Shown here piece by piece: positions 1 to 7,466 of a DNA stretch of 64,000 nucleotides. This stretch comes from Oscillospiraceae bacterium (lineage in GTDB: Bacteria; Bacillota; Clostridia; Oscillospirales; Ruminococcaceae): NCBI GenBank assembly GCA_025757985.1, contig CP107210.1, positions 1 to 64,000 on the forward strand. The letters are read 5' to 3'. The position numbers were made by a program, and so were the translations under genes. Under the pieces are notes generated by a model, which saw only the letters and a list, made by a program, of their open reading frames with translations, did no database searches and was not told the origin of the DNA. The stretch's first letter is position 1, and each line of letters starts with the position of its first letter.

Positions 1-115
1 TTCCATCCAGCTGGGTGGTACTACGCTGCTGATCGTCGTAGGTGTGGCGCTTGAGACCGGCCGTTCTCTGGAAGGCTATATGACCGCCCGTTACCACAAA
101 GGGTTCTTGGAATAA
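1..115 (+). CDS. secY: Preprotein translocase subunit SecY, C-terminus (partial)
   Basis: The frame is open from the window edge to TAA at 113-115 and encodes about 37 residues, including LIVVGVALETGRSLEGYM and ending in KGFLE. This matches the last transmembrane helix and cytosolic tail of SecY, the channel subunit of the Sec translocase. The position directly before adk is the usual one in the Bacillota spc operon. The 5' part lies outside the window. Confidence 0.9.
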   Translation, partial: SIQLGGTTLLIVVGVALETGRSLEGYMTARYHKGFLE

Positions 116-132
116 GAGAAAGGGAATGTGCG

Positions 133-765
133 ATGAAACTGATCCTTTTGGGAGCCCCCGGCGCCGGCAAGGGAACTCAGGCAGAGATCCTCTGCGATAA
201 GCTGGGCATCCCGACCATTTCCACCGGCAACATTCTGCGTGCAGCCGTTAAGGAAGGCACGCCGATGGGCAAAAAGGCAAAAAGTTTTATGGACGCCGGT
301 GCTCTGGTGCCCGATGATGTCATCGTCGGCATCGTGAAGGAGCGCCTGGCTGAGCCTGACTGCGCAAAGGGCTTTATCCTTGACGGTATGCCCCGCACGA
401 TCGCTCAGGGCGAAGCTCTGGAGCAGATGGGCGTGGAGATCGACAAGGTCGTGAACCTCATCGTTGAGGATGAGGCGATCACCCGCCGCATGTCCGGCCG
501 CCGCGTTTGCGCAAAATGCGGTGCCAGCTATCACATCGTAAACAAACCCAGTGCCAAAGAGGGCGTTTGTGACCGCTGCGGCGGTGAGTTGGCCATCCGC
601 AAGGATGACGAGCCCGCCACTGTACTGGACCGCTTAAAGGCTTACCATGAGCAGACCGAGCCGCTGGTCGAGTTCTATCGCCAGCGCGGCAAGCTCGTGG
701 AGGTGCCCGATCAGGGTTCCATCGAGGCCACCACGGCGTTCCTTCTCAAGCTTTTGGAGGCTTAA
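133..765 (+). CDS. adk: Adenylate kinase
   Basis: This cytosolic enzyme interconverts AMP + ATP and 2 ADP. The 210-residue product has the P-loop GAPGAGKGTQ at residues 7-16, the AMP-binding region with STGNILR, and the DGMPRT motif. The LID domain (about residues 125-155) carries two Cys pairs (CAKC and CDRC), the zinc-binding form typical of Gram-positive enzymes. The length is standard. A purine-rich stretch precedes the ATG, 17 bp after secY. It is followed 6 bp later by map, as in the classic secY-adk-map order, so it is co-transcribed with ribosomal genes. Confidence 0.97.
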   Translation: MKLILLGAPGAGKGTQAEILCDKLGIPTISTGNILRAAVKEGTPMGKKAKSFMDAGALVPDDVIVGIVKERLAEPDCAKGFILDGMPRTIAQGEALEQMGVEIDKVVNLIVEDEAITRRMSGRRVCAKCGASYHIVNKPSAKEGVCDRCGGELAIRKDDEPATVLDRLKAYHEQTEPLVEFYRQRGKLVEVPDQGSIEATTAFLLKLLEA

Positions 766-771
766 TCATCC

Positions 772-1545
772 ATGATCCAAATCAAAAATGCTGCCGAGCT
801 GCAGAAGATGCGCAAGGCCTGCGCGATCAGCGCAGCAGCCCTGAAGGCCGGCGGCGAAGCGATCGAACCCGGTATCACTACCGCTGAGATCGACAAAATC
901 ATCTATGACTTTATCGTGCGCCACGGTGCCAGGCCCAACTTCCTGCACCTGTACGGCTTTCCGGCCACGGCGTGCATCAGCGTGAATGACACGGTCATTC
1001 ATGGTATCCCCACCAGACAGCAGCAGATCCGCCCCGGCGACATCGTTTCGATCGACACCGGCTGCAAGATCGATGGCTTCAACGGCGACAATGCCTGCAC
1101 CTACGGGTGCGGCAAGCTCGACCTCGAAGCCCAGCGGCTGCTGGATGTTACGAAGGAGAGCCTGCATCGCGGCATCGAGATGGCGCGCGGCGGCAACCGG
1201 GTAGGGGATATCGGCCACGCAGTACAGTCCTATGTCGAGGAGAACGGCTTCTCGGTCGTCCGCAGCTTTGTCGGCCACGGTGTCGGCAAGGAGCTGCATG
1301 AGGACCCCGAAGTCCCGAACTTCGGCAACGCCGGGCGCGGTCCGCGTCTGGTGCCGGGTATGTGCATCGCAGTCGAGCCGATGGTGTGCCAGTACAAGTA
1401 CGCGGTAAAGACACTGAAGGACGGCTGGACGGTCAAAACGTGTGACGGCGGCCTGGCAGCTCACTTTGAGCATACCATGGCGATCACTACGGCCGGTGCC
1501 GAGGTCCTGACCTACGGCTGGGAGGAACCCGGATGGACTTTGTAA
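772..1545 (+). CDS. map: Type I methionine aminopeptidase
   Basis: The enzyme removes the N-terminal Met from nascent proteins. The product has 257 residues, the compact type I form. Metal ligands can be placed in DTGCKIDGFNGD (two Asp), in GHGVGKELHEDP (His), in AVEPM (Glu) and in FEHTMAIT (Glu); the family pattern is two Asp, one His and two Glu. The 3' end overlaps the next gene by 13 bp, which indicates translational coupling. The start is the ATG that follows adk by 6 bp. Confidence 0.96.
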   Translation: MIQIKNAAELQKMRKACAISAAALKAGGEAIEPGITTAEIDKIIYDFIVRHGARPNFLHLYGFPATACISVNDTVIHGIPTRQQQIRPGDIVSIDTGCKIDGFNGDNACTYGCGKLDLEAQRLLDVTKESLHRGIEMARGGNRVGDIGHAVQSYVEENGFSVVRSFVGHGVGKELHEDPEVPNFGNAGRGPRLVPGMCIAVEPMVCQYKYAVKTLKDGWTVKTCDGGLAAHFEHTMAITTAGAEVLTYGWEEPGWTL

Positions 1546-1781
1546 GAGGCCAGCTGGTCCGCTCCAAGGCCGGTCGGGATAAGACCCGCACACTGGCTGT
1601 TCTGGCTGTGGATGGACCGATGCTTCTGGTTGCGGACGGGGACCTGCGCAAGCTGGACAACCCCAAACGCAAAAAGATGCAGCATGTTGCACCTACGACC
1701 ACCGTTCTTGAGAACGAGCTTCTGAAAAGCGATCAACAACTCAGGGATGCGATCCGCGCATATGACGCGGCGCGGAACTGA
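1533..1781 (+). CDS. KOW-domain RNA-binding protein (L14e-like)
   Basis: An 82-residue basic protein beginning MDFVRGQLVRSKAGRDK, which matches the small KOW/L14e-like proteins found between map and infA in Bacillota. These are presumed to bind RNA or ribosomes, but no precise role is established. It starts inside the 3' end of map (13-bp overlap) in another frame. Its conserved position in the ribosomal operon supports a link to translation. Confidence 0.85.
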   Translation: MDFVRGQLVRSKAGRDKTRTLAVLAVDGPMLLVADGDLRKLDNPKRKKMQHVAPTTTVLENELLKSDQQLRDAIRAYDAARN

Positions 1782-1807
1782 CGGAACCCTTCAAGGAGGC
1801 AATCAGC

Positions 1808-2044
1808 TTGTCTAAAGAAGATGTCATCGAAGTAGAAGGTATCGTTCGGGAGGCCATGCCCAACACTGTGTTCAAGGTTGAACTCCTCAACAAAGAGGGT
1901 AAGCCCAACGGCCATGTGGTTATGGCTCACATTTCCGGCAAGCTGCGGACCAACTTCATCCGCATCCTGCCCGGCGACAAGGTCACGATGGAAATGTCTC
2001 CCTACGACCTGACCAAAGCCCGGATCACCTGGCGTTCCAAATAA
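1808..2044 (+). CDS. infA: Translation initiation factor IF-1
   Basis: A 78-residue, single S1/OB-fold protein that binds the 30S A site during initiation. MSKEDVIEVEGIV at the N-terminus and GHVVMAHISGKLR in the middle are diagnostic. The start is TTG at 1808, chosen because AAGGAGG lies just upstream and translation from it gives the family's N-terminus. This rare start may limit output relative to the flanking ribosomal genes. Confidence 0.96.
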   Translation: MSKEDVIEVEGIVREAMPNTVFKVELLNKEGKPNGHVVMAHISGKLRTNFIRILPGDKVTMEMSPYDLTKARITWRSK

Positions 2045-2077
2045 GAAGCGCCTTGTGTTATAAAGGAGGTTAACATC

Positions 2078-2191
2078 ATGAAGGTAAAACCTTCCGTGAA
2101 ACCCATTTGCGAGAAGTGCAAGGTCATTAAGCGCAAAGGCCGCGTAATGATCATCTGCGCCAATCCGAAGCATAAGCAGCGTCAGGGCTAA
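2078..2191 (+). CDS. rpmJ: 50S ribosomal protein bL36
   Basis: A short gene of 37 codons plus stop. The product starts MKVKPSVKPICEKCKVIKRK and ends CANPKHKQRQG. It has the zinc-ribbon ligands of C+ bL36 (CEKC, then Cys and His near the end). A strong AAAGGAGG site lies 7-8 bp upstream. The location between infA and rpsM is canonical. Confidence 0.97.
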   Translation: MKVKPSVKPICEKCKVIKRKGRVMIICANPKHKQRQG

Positions 2192-2304
2192 AGGTCCGCG
2201 GAGCATTCCGCGGAAACCGTACCCAAAACGCTTGGGGGCCAAGTGCGTAGATTCCCGGCGCAGGCCCCGACCAGGACATGGGATGTTACTAATGGAGGTG
2301 CTTT
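2192..2304 (+). promoter_or_regulatory. Structured leader between rpmJ and rpsM
   Basis: This 113-nt gap is long for the operon. It contains a perfect 7-bp hairpin (TCCGCGG at 2195-2201, CCGCGGA at 2208-2214) and a second GC-rich segment with CTTGGGGGCC and GGCGCAGGCCCC. No T-run follows, so it is not a standard terminator. It could be an mRNA processing site or an autoregulatory leader for the downstream S13-S11-S4-RpoA-L17 genes. The regulatory role is inference. Confidence 0.35.
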
Positions 2305-2676
2305 ATGGCACGTATTGCTGGTGTTGATCTGCCTCGCGAGAAGCGGATCGAGGTTGGTCTGACTTATGTTTACGGCATCGGCCAGTCCACTGCCGACGAG
2401 ATTCTCGCCGGTACCGGAATTAACCCTGATACCCGCGTCAAGGACCTGACCGCTGATGAAGAGGCCAAGATCCGCGACTACATCGACAAAAACAACATCA
2501 TGGTAGAAGGCGACCTGCGCCGTAATGTCGCGCTTGACATCAAGCGTCTGACCGAGATCCAGTGCTACCGTGGTGTGCGCCATCGCAAGGGTCTTCCCTG
2601 CCGCGGCCAGCGCACTAAGACCAATGCGCGTACCTGCAAAGGTCCCAAGCGCACTGTCGCTAACAAAAAGAAGTAA
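2305..2676 (+). CDS. rpsM: 30S ribosomal protein uS13
   Basis: A 123-residue protein starting MARIAGVDLPREKRIEVGLTY, typical of S13 in the head of the small subunit. The C-terminal part has YRGVRHRKGLPCRGQRTKTNART, the conserved basic tail that contacts rRNA and tRNA. ATGGAGGTG before the ATG supplies the ribosome-binding site. rpsK starts 14 bp after its stop. Confidence 0.98.
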   Translation: MARIAGVDLPREKRIEVGLTYVYGIGQSTADEILAGTGINPDTRVKDLTADEEAKIRDYIDKNNIMVEGDLRRNVALDIKRLTEIQCYRGVRHRKGLPCRGQRTKTNARTCKGPKRTVANKKK

Positions 2677-2690
2677 GGAGGAACTGAGAC

Positions 2691-3095
2691 ATGGCTGCTA
2701 ACAAAGCTACTGCGGCAAAAACCCGCACTAAGAAAAAAGAGCGCAAGAATATCAGCGCCGGTGCTGCTCACATCCAGAGCACCTTTAACAACACCATCGT
2801 GACCATCACCGACACTCAGGGCAACACCGTTTCCTGGTGCAGCACTGGTGCGCTGAACTTCCGTGGCTCCCGTAAGAGCACTCCTTACGCTGCGCAGAGC
2901 GCTGCTGAGGTCGCTGCCAAGGCCGCCATCGAGCATGGCATGAAGACCGTTGAGGTCTACGTTAAGGGCCCCGGTTCCGGCCGTGAGAGCGCTATCCGCG
3001 CCCTGCAGGCAACCGGTCTGGAGGTCACCATGATCCGTGATGTGACCCCCATCCCCCACAATGGCTGCCGCCCGCCCAAACGCCGCCGCGTTTGA
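2691..3095 (+). CDS. rpsK: 30S ribosomal protein uS11
   Basis: A 134-residue protein with the S11 core: GAAHIQSTFNNTIVTITD, GALNFRGSRKSTPYAAQ, and the C-terminal VTPIPHNGCRPPKRRRV. S11 forms part of the platform near the mRNA exit. The N-terminus is a basic Lys-rich extension of about 20 residues. AAGGAGG precedes the start, and rpsD follows after 20 bp. Confidence 0.98.
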   Translation: MAANKATAAKTRTKKKERKNISAGAAHIQSTFNNTIVTITDTQGNTVSWCSTGALNFRGSRKSTPYAAQSAAEVAAKAAIEHGMKTVEVYVKGPGSGRESAIRALQATGLEVTMIRDVTPIPHNGCRPPKRRRV

Positions 3096-3115
3096 TTGAA
3101 AGGAGAACATGAGAT

Positions 3116-3718
3116 ATGGCTAAGAATACCCAACCTATCGCTAAGCGCTGCCGTGCTCTCGGCATTTCTCCTGCTGTTATGGGTTATGGCAAGAAGACCA
3201 CCAATCGTAACCCCGGCGGCCAGATGAGAAAGAAGAAGAGCGAGTACGCCACCCAGCTGAACGAGAAGCAGAAGGTCAAGTTCGTGTACGGCATTCTGGA
3301 GAACCAGTTCCATACCTACTACGAGAAGGCCTCCCGCATGCCCGGTCAGACCGGTGTCAACCTGCTGATTCTGGTCGAGCGCCGTCTCGACAATGTCGTC
3401 TACCGTCTGGGCTTTGCCAAGACCCGCCGCGACGCCCGCCAGCTGGTTTCCCACAATCACTTCACTGTCAATGGCAAGCGTGTCAACATCCCCTCTTATC
3501 AGGTTAAGGCGGGCGATGTGATCGAAGTCATCGAGTCCAGCCGTTCTTCCGTCAAGTTCAGCAAGCTGCTGGGCGAGGAAGCTCCTGTCGTTCTGCTGCC
3601 TTCCTGGCTGGAGCGCGACAAGAACGCCCTGAAGGGCACCGTCACCAAGCTGCCCGTTCGTGAGGACATTGATGTGCCCATCGCTGAGCACCTCATCGTC
3701 GAGTTGTACTCCAAGTAA
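3116..3718 (+). CDS. rpsD: 30S ribosomal protein uS4
   Basis: A 200-residue primary 16S rRNA-binding protein. The S4 RNA-binding domain is at about residues 90-150 (RRLDNVVYRLGFAKTRRDARQLVSHNHF). The N-terminal region lacks the four-Cys zinc site of Bacillus S4, so this is a zinc-free (C-) form. S4 often represses its own operon in bacteria; whether it does here cannot be told from sequence alone. Confidence 0.97.
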   Translation: MAKNTQPIAKRCRALGISPAVMGYGKKTTNRNPGGQMRKKKSEYATQLNEKQKVKFVYGILENQFHTYYEKASRMPGQTGVNLLILVERRLDNVVYRLGFAKTRRDARQLVSHNHFTVNGKRVNIPSYQVKAGDVIEVIESSRSSVKFSKLLGEEAPVVLLPSWLERDKNALKGTVTKLPVREDIDVPIAEHLIVELYSK

Positions 3719-3750
3719 TCCTCTTAACTGTTTTCTACGATTTTTCCAAC

Positions 3751-3773
3751 CGAACCAGCGCTCTCGGGCGCTG
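3751..3773 (+). other. Intra-operon hairpin before rpoA
   Basis: CCAGCGC and GCGCTGG form a 7-bp stem with a 6-nt loop in the 75-bp gap between rpsD and rpoA. No T-run follows. It may serve for mRNA processing or stability; this is inference. Confidence 0.4.
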
Positions 3774-3793
3774 GCTTAACAAGGAGGGTTTTT

Positions 3794-4753
3794 ATGATGG
3801 AGATCGAACGCCCCAAGATCGAAACGGCTGCCCTTTCCCCGGATGGCCGTTACGGTAAGTTCGTTGTCGAGCCCCTTGAGCGCGGCTTCGGCACGACTTT
3901 GGGCAACAGCTTGCGTCGTGTGCTTCTGTCCTCTCTGCCCGGTGTGGCTGTCACCAGCGTCAAGATTGACGGCGTGGTGCACGAGTTCACTACCATCGAG
4001 GGCGTGCGTGAGGATGTCACCGAGATCGTCCTGAACCTCAAGGGTGTCGCTGCCAAGATCTACGGCGAAGCCCCCAAGACCGTCCGCGTCGAGGCCGTTG
4101 GCCCCTGCGAGGTCACTGCCGGCACCATCAAGGGCGGCGATGATCTGGAGATCCTGAACCCTGAGTGGCACATCGCCACGCTGGGCGAGGGTGCCAAGCT
4201 GGTCATGGAGCTGACCTTTGACAAGGGCCGCGGCTATGTTCCCGCTGAGCGCAACAAGCAGGCCCTGATCGAGAAGAGCGACATCAGCACCCTGCCCGTG
4301 GACAGCATCTATACCCCCGTCCTCAAGGTCAACTACACGGTCGATCGTACCCGTGTAGGCCAGATCACCGACTTCGATAAGCTGATTATGGAAGTTTGGA
4401 CTGACGGCACCTGCAATGCGCAGGAGGCCCTGAGTCTGGCAGCCCGCGTACTGACGGAGCACCTGAACCTGTTCGTGAACCTCTGCGATGAGACCGGCGA
4501 GACCGAGATCATGGTGGATAACGAAGATCAGGGCCGTGAGAAGGCACTCGAGATGACGATTGAAGAGCTGGACCTGAGCGTCCGCTCCTTCAACTGCCTC
4601 AAGCGTGCAGGCATCAACACGGTAGGTGACCTCATCGGTAAGAGCGAGGATGAGATGATGAAGGTCCGCAATCTGGGCCGCAAGTCTCTGGAAGAGGTCA
4701 TGGCAAAGCTGGACAGCCTTGGTTTCTCTCTGACCAAGGAAGACGAAAACTAA
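3794..4753 (+). CDS. rpoA: RNA polymerase alpha subunit
   Basis: A 319-residue subunit with two domains. The N-terminal domain (about 1-230) forms the dimer platform for beta and beta' and contains VEPLERGFGTTLGNSLRRVLLSSLPG. The C-terminal domain (about 250-310), with LDLSVRSFNCLKRAGINTVGDL and RNLGRKSLEEV, binds UP elements and activators. AAGGAGG lies 7 bp before the first of two adjacent ATG codons. rplQ follows, as usual. Confidence 0.98.
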   Translation: MMEIERPKIETAALSPDGRYGKFVVEPLERGFGTTLGNSLRRVLLSSLPGVAVTSVKIDGVVHEFTTIEGVREDVTEIVLNLKGVAAKIYGEAPKTVRVEAVGPCEVTAGTIKGGDDLEILNPEWHIATLGEGAKLVMELTFDKGRGYVPAERNKQALIEKSDISTLPVDSIYTPVLKVNYTVDRTRVGQITDFDKLIMEVWTDGTCNAQEALSLAARVLTEHLNLFVNLCDETGETEIMVDNEDQGREKALEMTIEELDLSVRSFNCLKRAGINTVGDLIGKSEDEMMKVRNLGRKSLEEVMAKLDSLGFSLTKEDEN

Positions 4754-4796
4754 CCCCCCGCGACACGCGGATTCTATTGATAAGGAGTGAATCGAA

Positions 4797-5138
4797 ATGC
4801 CCGGTACCCGTAAACTCGGTCGTGCCACCGACAGCCGCAACGCTATGCTGCGCGCTATGGTGACCTACCTGTTTGAGAACGGCAAAATCGAGACCACCGT
4901 CACCCGCGCCAAGGAAGTTCGTTCCATGGCTGAGAAGATGGTCACCCTCGGTAAGCAGGACGATCTGCACGCAAAGCGTCAGGTCTTCTCCTACATCACC
5001 AAGGAAGATATTGCCAAGAAGGTCATCGATGAGATCGGCCCCAAGTACGCTGACCGCAACGGCGGCTACACCCGCATCTACAAGATCGGACCCCGTCGCG
5101 GCGATGCTGCCGAGATGGCTATCATCGAGCTGGTCTGA
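4797..5138 (+). CDS. rplQ: 50S ribosomal protein bL17
   Basis: A 113-residue protein with the L17 signature: RKLGRATDSRNAMLRAMVTYL near the N-terminus and GGYTRIYKIGPRRGDAAEMAIIEL at the C-terminus. It sits at the tunnel-exit side of the large subunit. It is the last gene of the operon; a strong terminator follows 25 bp after the stop. Confidence 0.98.
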   Translation: MPGTRKLGRATDSRNAMLRAMVTYLFENGKIETTVTRAKEVRSMAEKMVTLGKQDDLHAKRQVFSYITKEDIAKKVIDEIGPKYADRNGGYTRIYKIGPRRGDAAEMAIIELV

Positions 5139-5162
5139 TTAGTCAGATAACTTGATAAAAAG

Positions 5163-5200
5163 ACACCGCTTGCCCGCAAGGGCAGGCGGTGTTTTTGTTT
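5163..5200 (+). terminator. Rho-independent terminator of the ribosomal operon
   Basis: A 13-bp stem (ACACCGCTTGCCC with GGGCAGGCGGTGT, one G-U pair) and GCAA loop are followed by TTTTTGTTTT. Confidence 0.95.
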
Positions 5201-5215
5201 TGATGAACTGCAGGG

Positions 5216-5362
5216 CTATGCAGGGGCGAGCATTGCTCGCCCGTGGAACCTCATTGTTATTGCCTTTTCGCCCTATGCCCTCCGTAGGGGCGGATTCCAT
5301 ATCCGCCCGCCCCGGCAGCAACTCGACACCGGGCCACCTCCCCACCGTGAGGGAAGGCTCTT
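5216..5362. repeat. Family A palindromic repeats
   Basis: Two short palindromes, GGGGCGAGCATTGCTCGCCC (5223-5242) and GTAGGGGCGG-ATTCCATAT-CCGCCC (5284-5308), lie in the gap between rplQ and the CNNM gene. They are followed by a decayed family B fragment near 5335-5362 (CCACCTCCCC...GGGAAGGCTC). The gap 5201-5502 contains no convincing gene. Confidence 0.8.
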
Positions 5363-5502
5363 TGCGCCCTGCGGGCGAAGCAACAACGAACAAGCGGGTG
5401 CGTACCATACGCTTCTTTTGTTCCTTCTTTGCAAAGAGGGAACCGAAGAAATTCCAAAATTAGATAAAAACACAGTTTTACACAAATTTGACAGCATACC
5501 CT

Positions 5503-5531
5503 TTGCGTCGCGCGCATATTTATGCTATAAT
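5503..5531 (+). promoter_or_regulatory. SigA-type promoter for the CNNM gene
   Basis: TTGCGT (5503-5508), 17-bp spacer, TATAAT (5526-5531). A perfect TTGACA at 5488-5493 is too far from this -10 to pair with it. The CDS begins 57 bp downstream. Confidence 0.7.
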
Positions 5532-5587
5532 GTCTAAAATGTGCTATTGCACATAAATTTAATAAAGAAAGAGTTGATAGTTCCCCA

Positions 5588-6859
5588 ATGGACGATGGCA
5601 GTATATTTATGATCGTCGCACTGATAATCCTGATCGGTTTGTCTGCGTTTTTCTCGGCGGCAGAGACAGCGTACAATTCGCTGAATGAGATCCGCCTGCG
5701 GAGCAAGGCGGAGGACGGTGACGCCAGAGCGGCGCATACGCTCGCGCTGGTCGAGCGCTATGACAGCCTGCTCAGCACCATTCTGATCGGCAACAACATT
5801 GTGAATATCGGTGCGTCCTCTCTTGCCACCGTGCTGTTTACCCGCCTTGTCGGCGGCGTTTACGGCCCTACCGTCTCGACGATCGTCATGACCCTGCTGG
5901 TCCTGACCTTTGGCGAGATCACCCCCAAGAGCATGGCCAAGGAAATGCCCGAGACCCTTGCCATGAGCTTTGCCCCCGTGCTCAGCGCGCTGGTCACGAT
6001 TTTTACACCGCTGAATGCCCTGTTCGGTGCGTGGAAGAAGTTCCTTGCTAAACGGTTCGATACCGGAGAAAAGGACACCATCACCGAAGGTGAACTGGTG
6101 ACGATGGTCAGCGAGGCTGAGAAGGACGGCGAGCTGACGAACCGTGAAAGTGAGCTGATCCGCAGCGCCATCGAGTTTGACGATGTGGAGGCGCAGGATG
6201 TGCTTACCCCCCGCGTGGATGTAGTGGCTGTCGAGGATGATACCCCGATGGACGAAGTCATTGAGCGCTTCGCCGAGAGCGGCTACTCCCGCCTGCCGGT
6301 CTACCACGATACGATTGACAATATTATTGGTGTGGTACATGAAAAGGACTGCTTTGCAGCCCTGCAGAAGCACGACAAAAATGTCAAGCTGGAGGACCTT
6401 GTCGGCCCGACGCTGTACACGACCAGCGTGACCCAGATTTCCGCGCTGCTGCGTACCCTGCGTGAGAGCAAGCATCATATGGCCGTTGTGGTCGATGAAT
6501 ACGGCGGCACGGCCGGCATCATCACGCTGGAAGATATTCTGGAGGAACTGGTCGGCGAGATCTGGGACGAGCATGACGATGTGGTCGAGGATGTGCGCCA
6601 GCAGTCTGATGGCAGCTGGCTGATCTCCGGCAGCGCCAGCGTAGATGACACGGCCGAGGAGCTGGGCATCAAGGAGGATGACGACATTGATGCCGTGGCC
6701 ATCGGCGGTCTGGTGCAGGAAAAGCTCAGCCGTCTGCCCAAGGTAGGGGATAAGTTCATCTGGGGTGACTTTGATGGTACCGTCACCCGCGCGACCAACC
6801 GCCGCGTGCAGGAGGTCCGGCTGATCCCCCGCAAGGTCCAGGACGAGAACGAAAAATAA
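5588..6859 (+). CDS. CNNM/hemolysin-C family membrane protein with CBS pair
   Basis: A 423-residue protein of the CNNM (DUF21)-CBS-CorC_HlyC family, implicated in Mg2+ or other divalent cation transport. The N-terminal membrane domain (about 1-175) starts with a hydrophobic helix and includes ILIGNNIVNIGASSLATVLF. The CBS pair spans about residues 205-325 (VLTPRVDVVAVEDD, YGGTAGIITLEDILEELVGEIWDE). The C-terminal CorC_HlyC domain is at about 335-415. It is transcribed alone, with its own promoter and terminator. The exact substrate cannot be read from the sequence. Confidence 0.9.
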   Translation: MDDGSIFMIVALIILIGLSAFFSAAETAYNSLNEIRLRSKAEDGDARAAHTLALVERYDSLLSTILIGNNIVNIGASSLATVLFTRLVGGVYGPTVSTIVMTLLVLTFGEITPKSMAKEMPETLAMSFAPVLSALVTIFTPLNALFGAWKKFLAKRFDTGEKDTITEGELVTMVSEAEKDGELTNRESELIRSAIEFDDVEAQDVLTPRVDVVAVEDDTPMDEVIERFAESGYSRLPVYHDTIDNIIGVVHEKDCFAALQKHDKNVKLEDLVGPTLYTTSVTQISALLRTLRESKHHMAVVVDEYGGTAGIITLEDILEELVGEIWDEHDDVVEDVRQQSDGSWLISGSASVDDTAEELGIKEDDDIDAVAIGGLVQEKLSRLPKVGDKFIWGDFDGTVTRATNRRVQEVRLIPRKVQDENEK

Positions 6860-6876
6860 ATACTGATAAATAATCA

Positions 6877-6909
6877 GCGCCCGCCGAAAAATCAGCGGGC
6901 GCTTTTTTC
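6877..6909 (+). terminator. Rho-independent terminator
   Basis: GCGCCCGC and GCGGGCGC pair across a 10-nt loop and are followed by a run of six to seven T. It lies 18 bp after the CNNM-family gene. Confidence 0.92.
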
Positions 6910-6935
6910 AATAGGCCATGTATATTGAAAAAATC

Positions 6936-7206
6936 CCTGTAGGGGCCGATGCTTGCATCGGCCCGCAGAACGGTATATCAGCCGCAAGGTGCTGCGGGCG
7001 GATATGGAATCCGCCCCTACGGTAGGGGGCGGCGTTCTCGACGACCCGGGAGCTGTGCGGCAACCGCAAAGTTCTCGGCGGGGTGAGGGCACCCCGCCCT
7101 GCATGTAATGGGAAGATCGGATGTAGGGCGGCCTGCCCTCAGGCCGCCGTGCAGTGCGGTGGCTACAGCACAGTTCCGTGGGCGAACATTGTTCGCCCCT
7201 GCGGGC
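6936..7206. repeat. Cluster of family A palindromes
   Basis: At least five palindromes occupy this gap: GGGGCCGATGC-TT-GCATCGGCCC (6942-6965), GGGCGG-ATATGGAAT-CCGCCCC (near 7000), a GGGGGCGGCGTTCTCGACGA segment, GGCGGCC-TGCCCTCA-GGCCGCC (near 7130) and GGGCGAACATTGTTCGCCCC (near 7180). No protein gene is supported. The sequence becomes AT-rich after 7210, approaching the PRPP synthetase promoter. Confidence 0.8.
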
Positions 7207-7377
7207 ATTGCCCCATAGTTTTCCCCATAAAGAAAAACTTTAAATTTCAATTTGCAAACTTTTTGTAAAATCCGCCAGAATTTTTTGCGAGTAACAACGC
7301 GAAGCATGTATAAAGCGCGGAAAATGTCGAAAATGTTGAAATTTTTGCCTTGCAGGGCTGATTTTATCCGTCTGCTG

Positions 7378-7386
7378 TGCTACAAT
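7378..7386 (+). promoter_or_regulatory. Extended -10 promoter for the PRPP synthetase gene
   Basis: TGC directly precedes TACAAT (7381-7386), an extended -10 element; no good -35 hexamer sits at 17 bp. The CDS begins 80 bp downstream. Confidence 0.55.
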
Positions 7387-7466
7387 ATGAGTAAATGGGT
7401 TCTTGTGGTCTGCCACACTGCCCTGATGAAATAAGTAATACAAGATGGAAGTAAGGAGTACCTGTA

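Noticed and set aside
5488..5493. A perfect TTGACA as the -35 element for the CNNM gene
   Set aside because: It is 32 bp from the TATAAT; TTGCGT at 5503 has the correct 17-bp spacing.
6936..7206. A CRISPR array in the palindrome-rich gap
   Set aside because: The repeats vary in sequence and spacing, there are no uniform spacers, and no cas genes are nearby.
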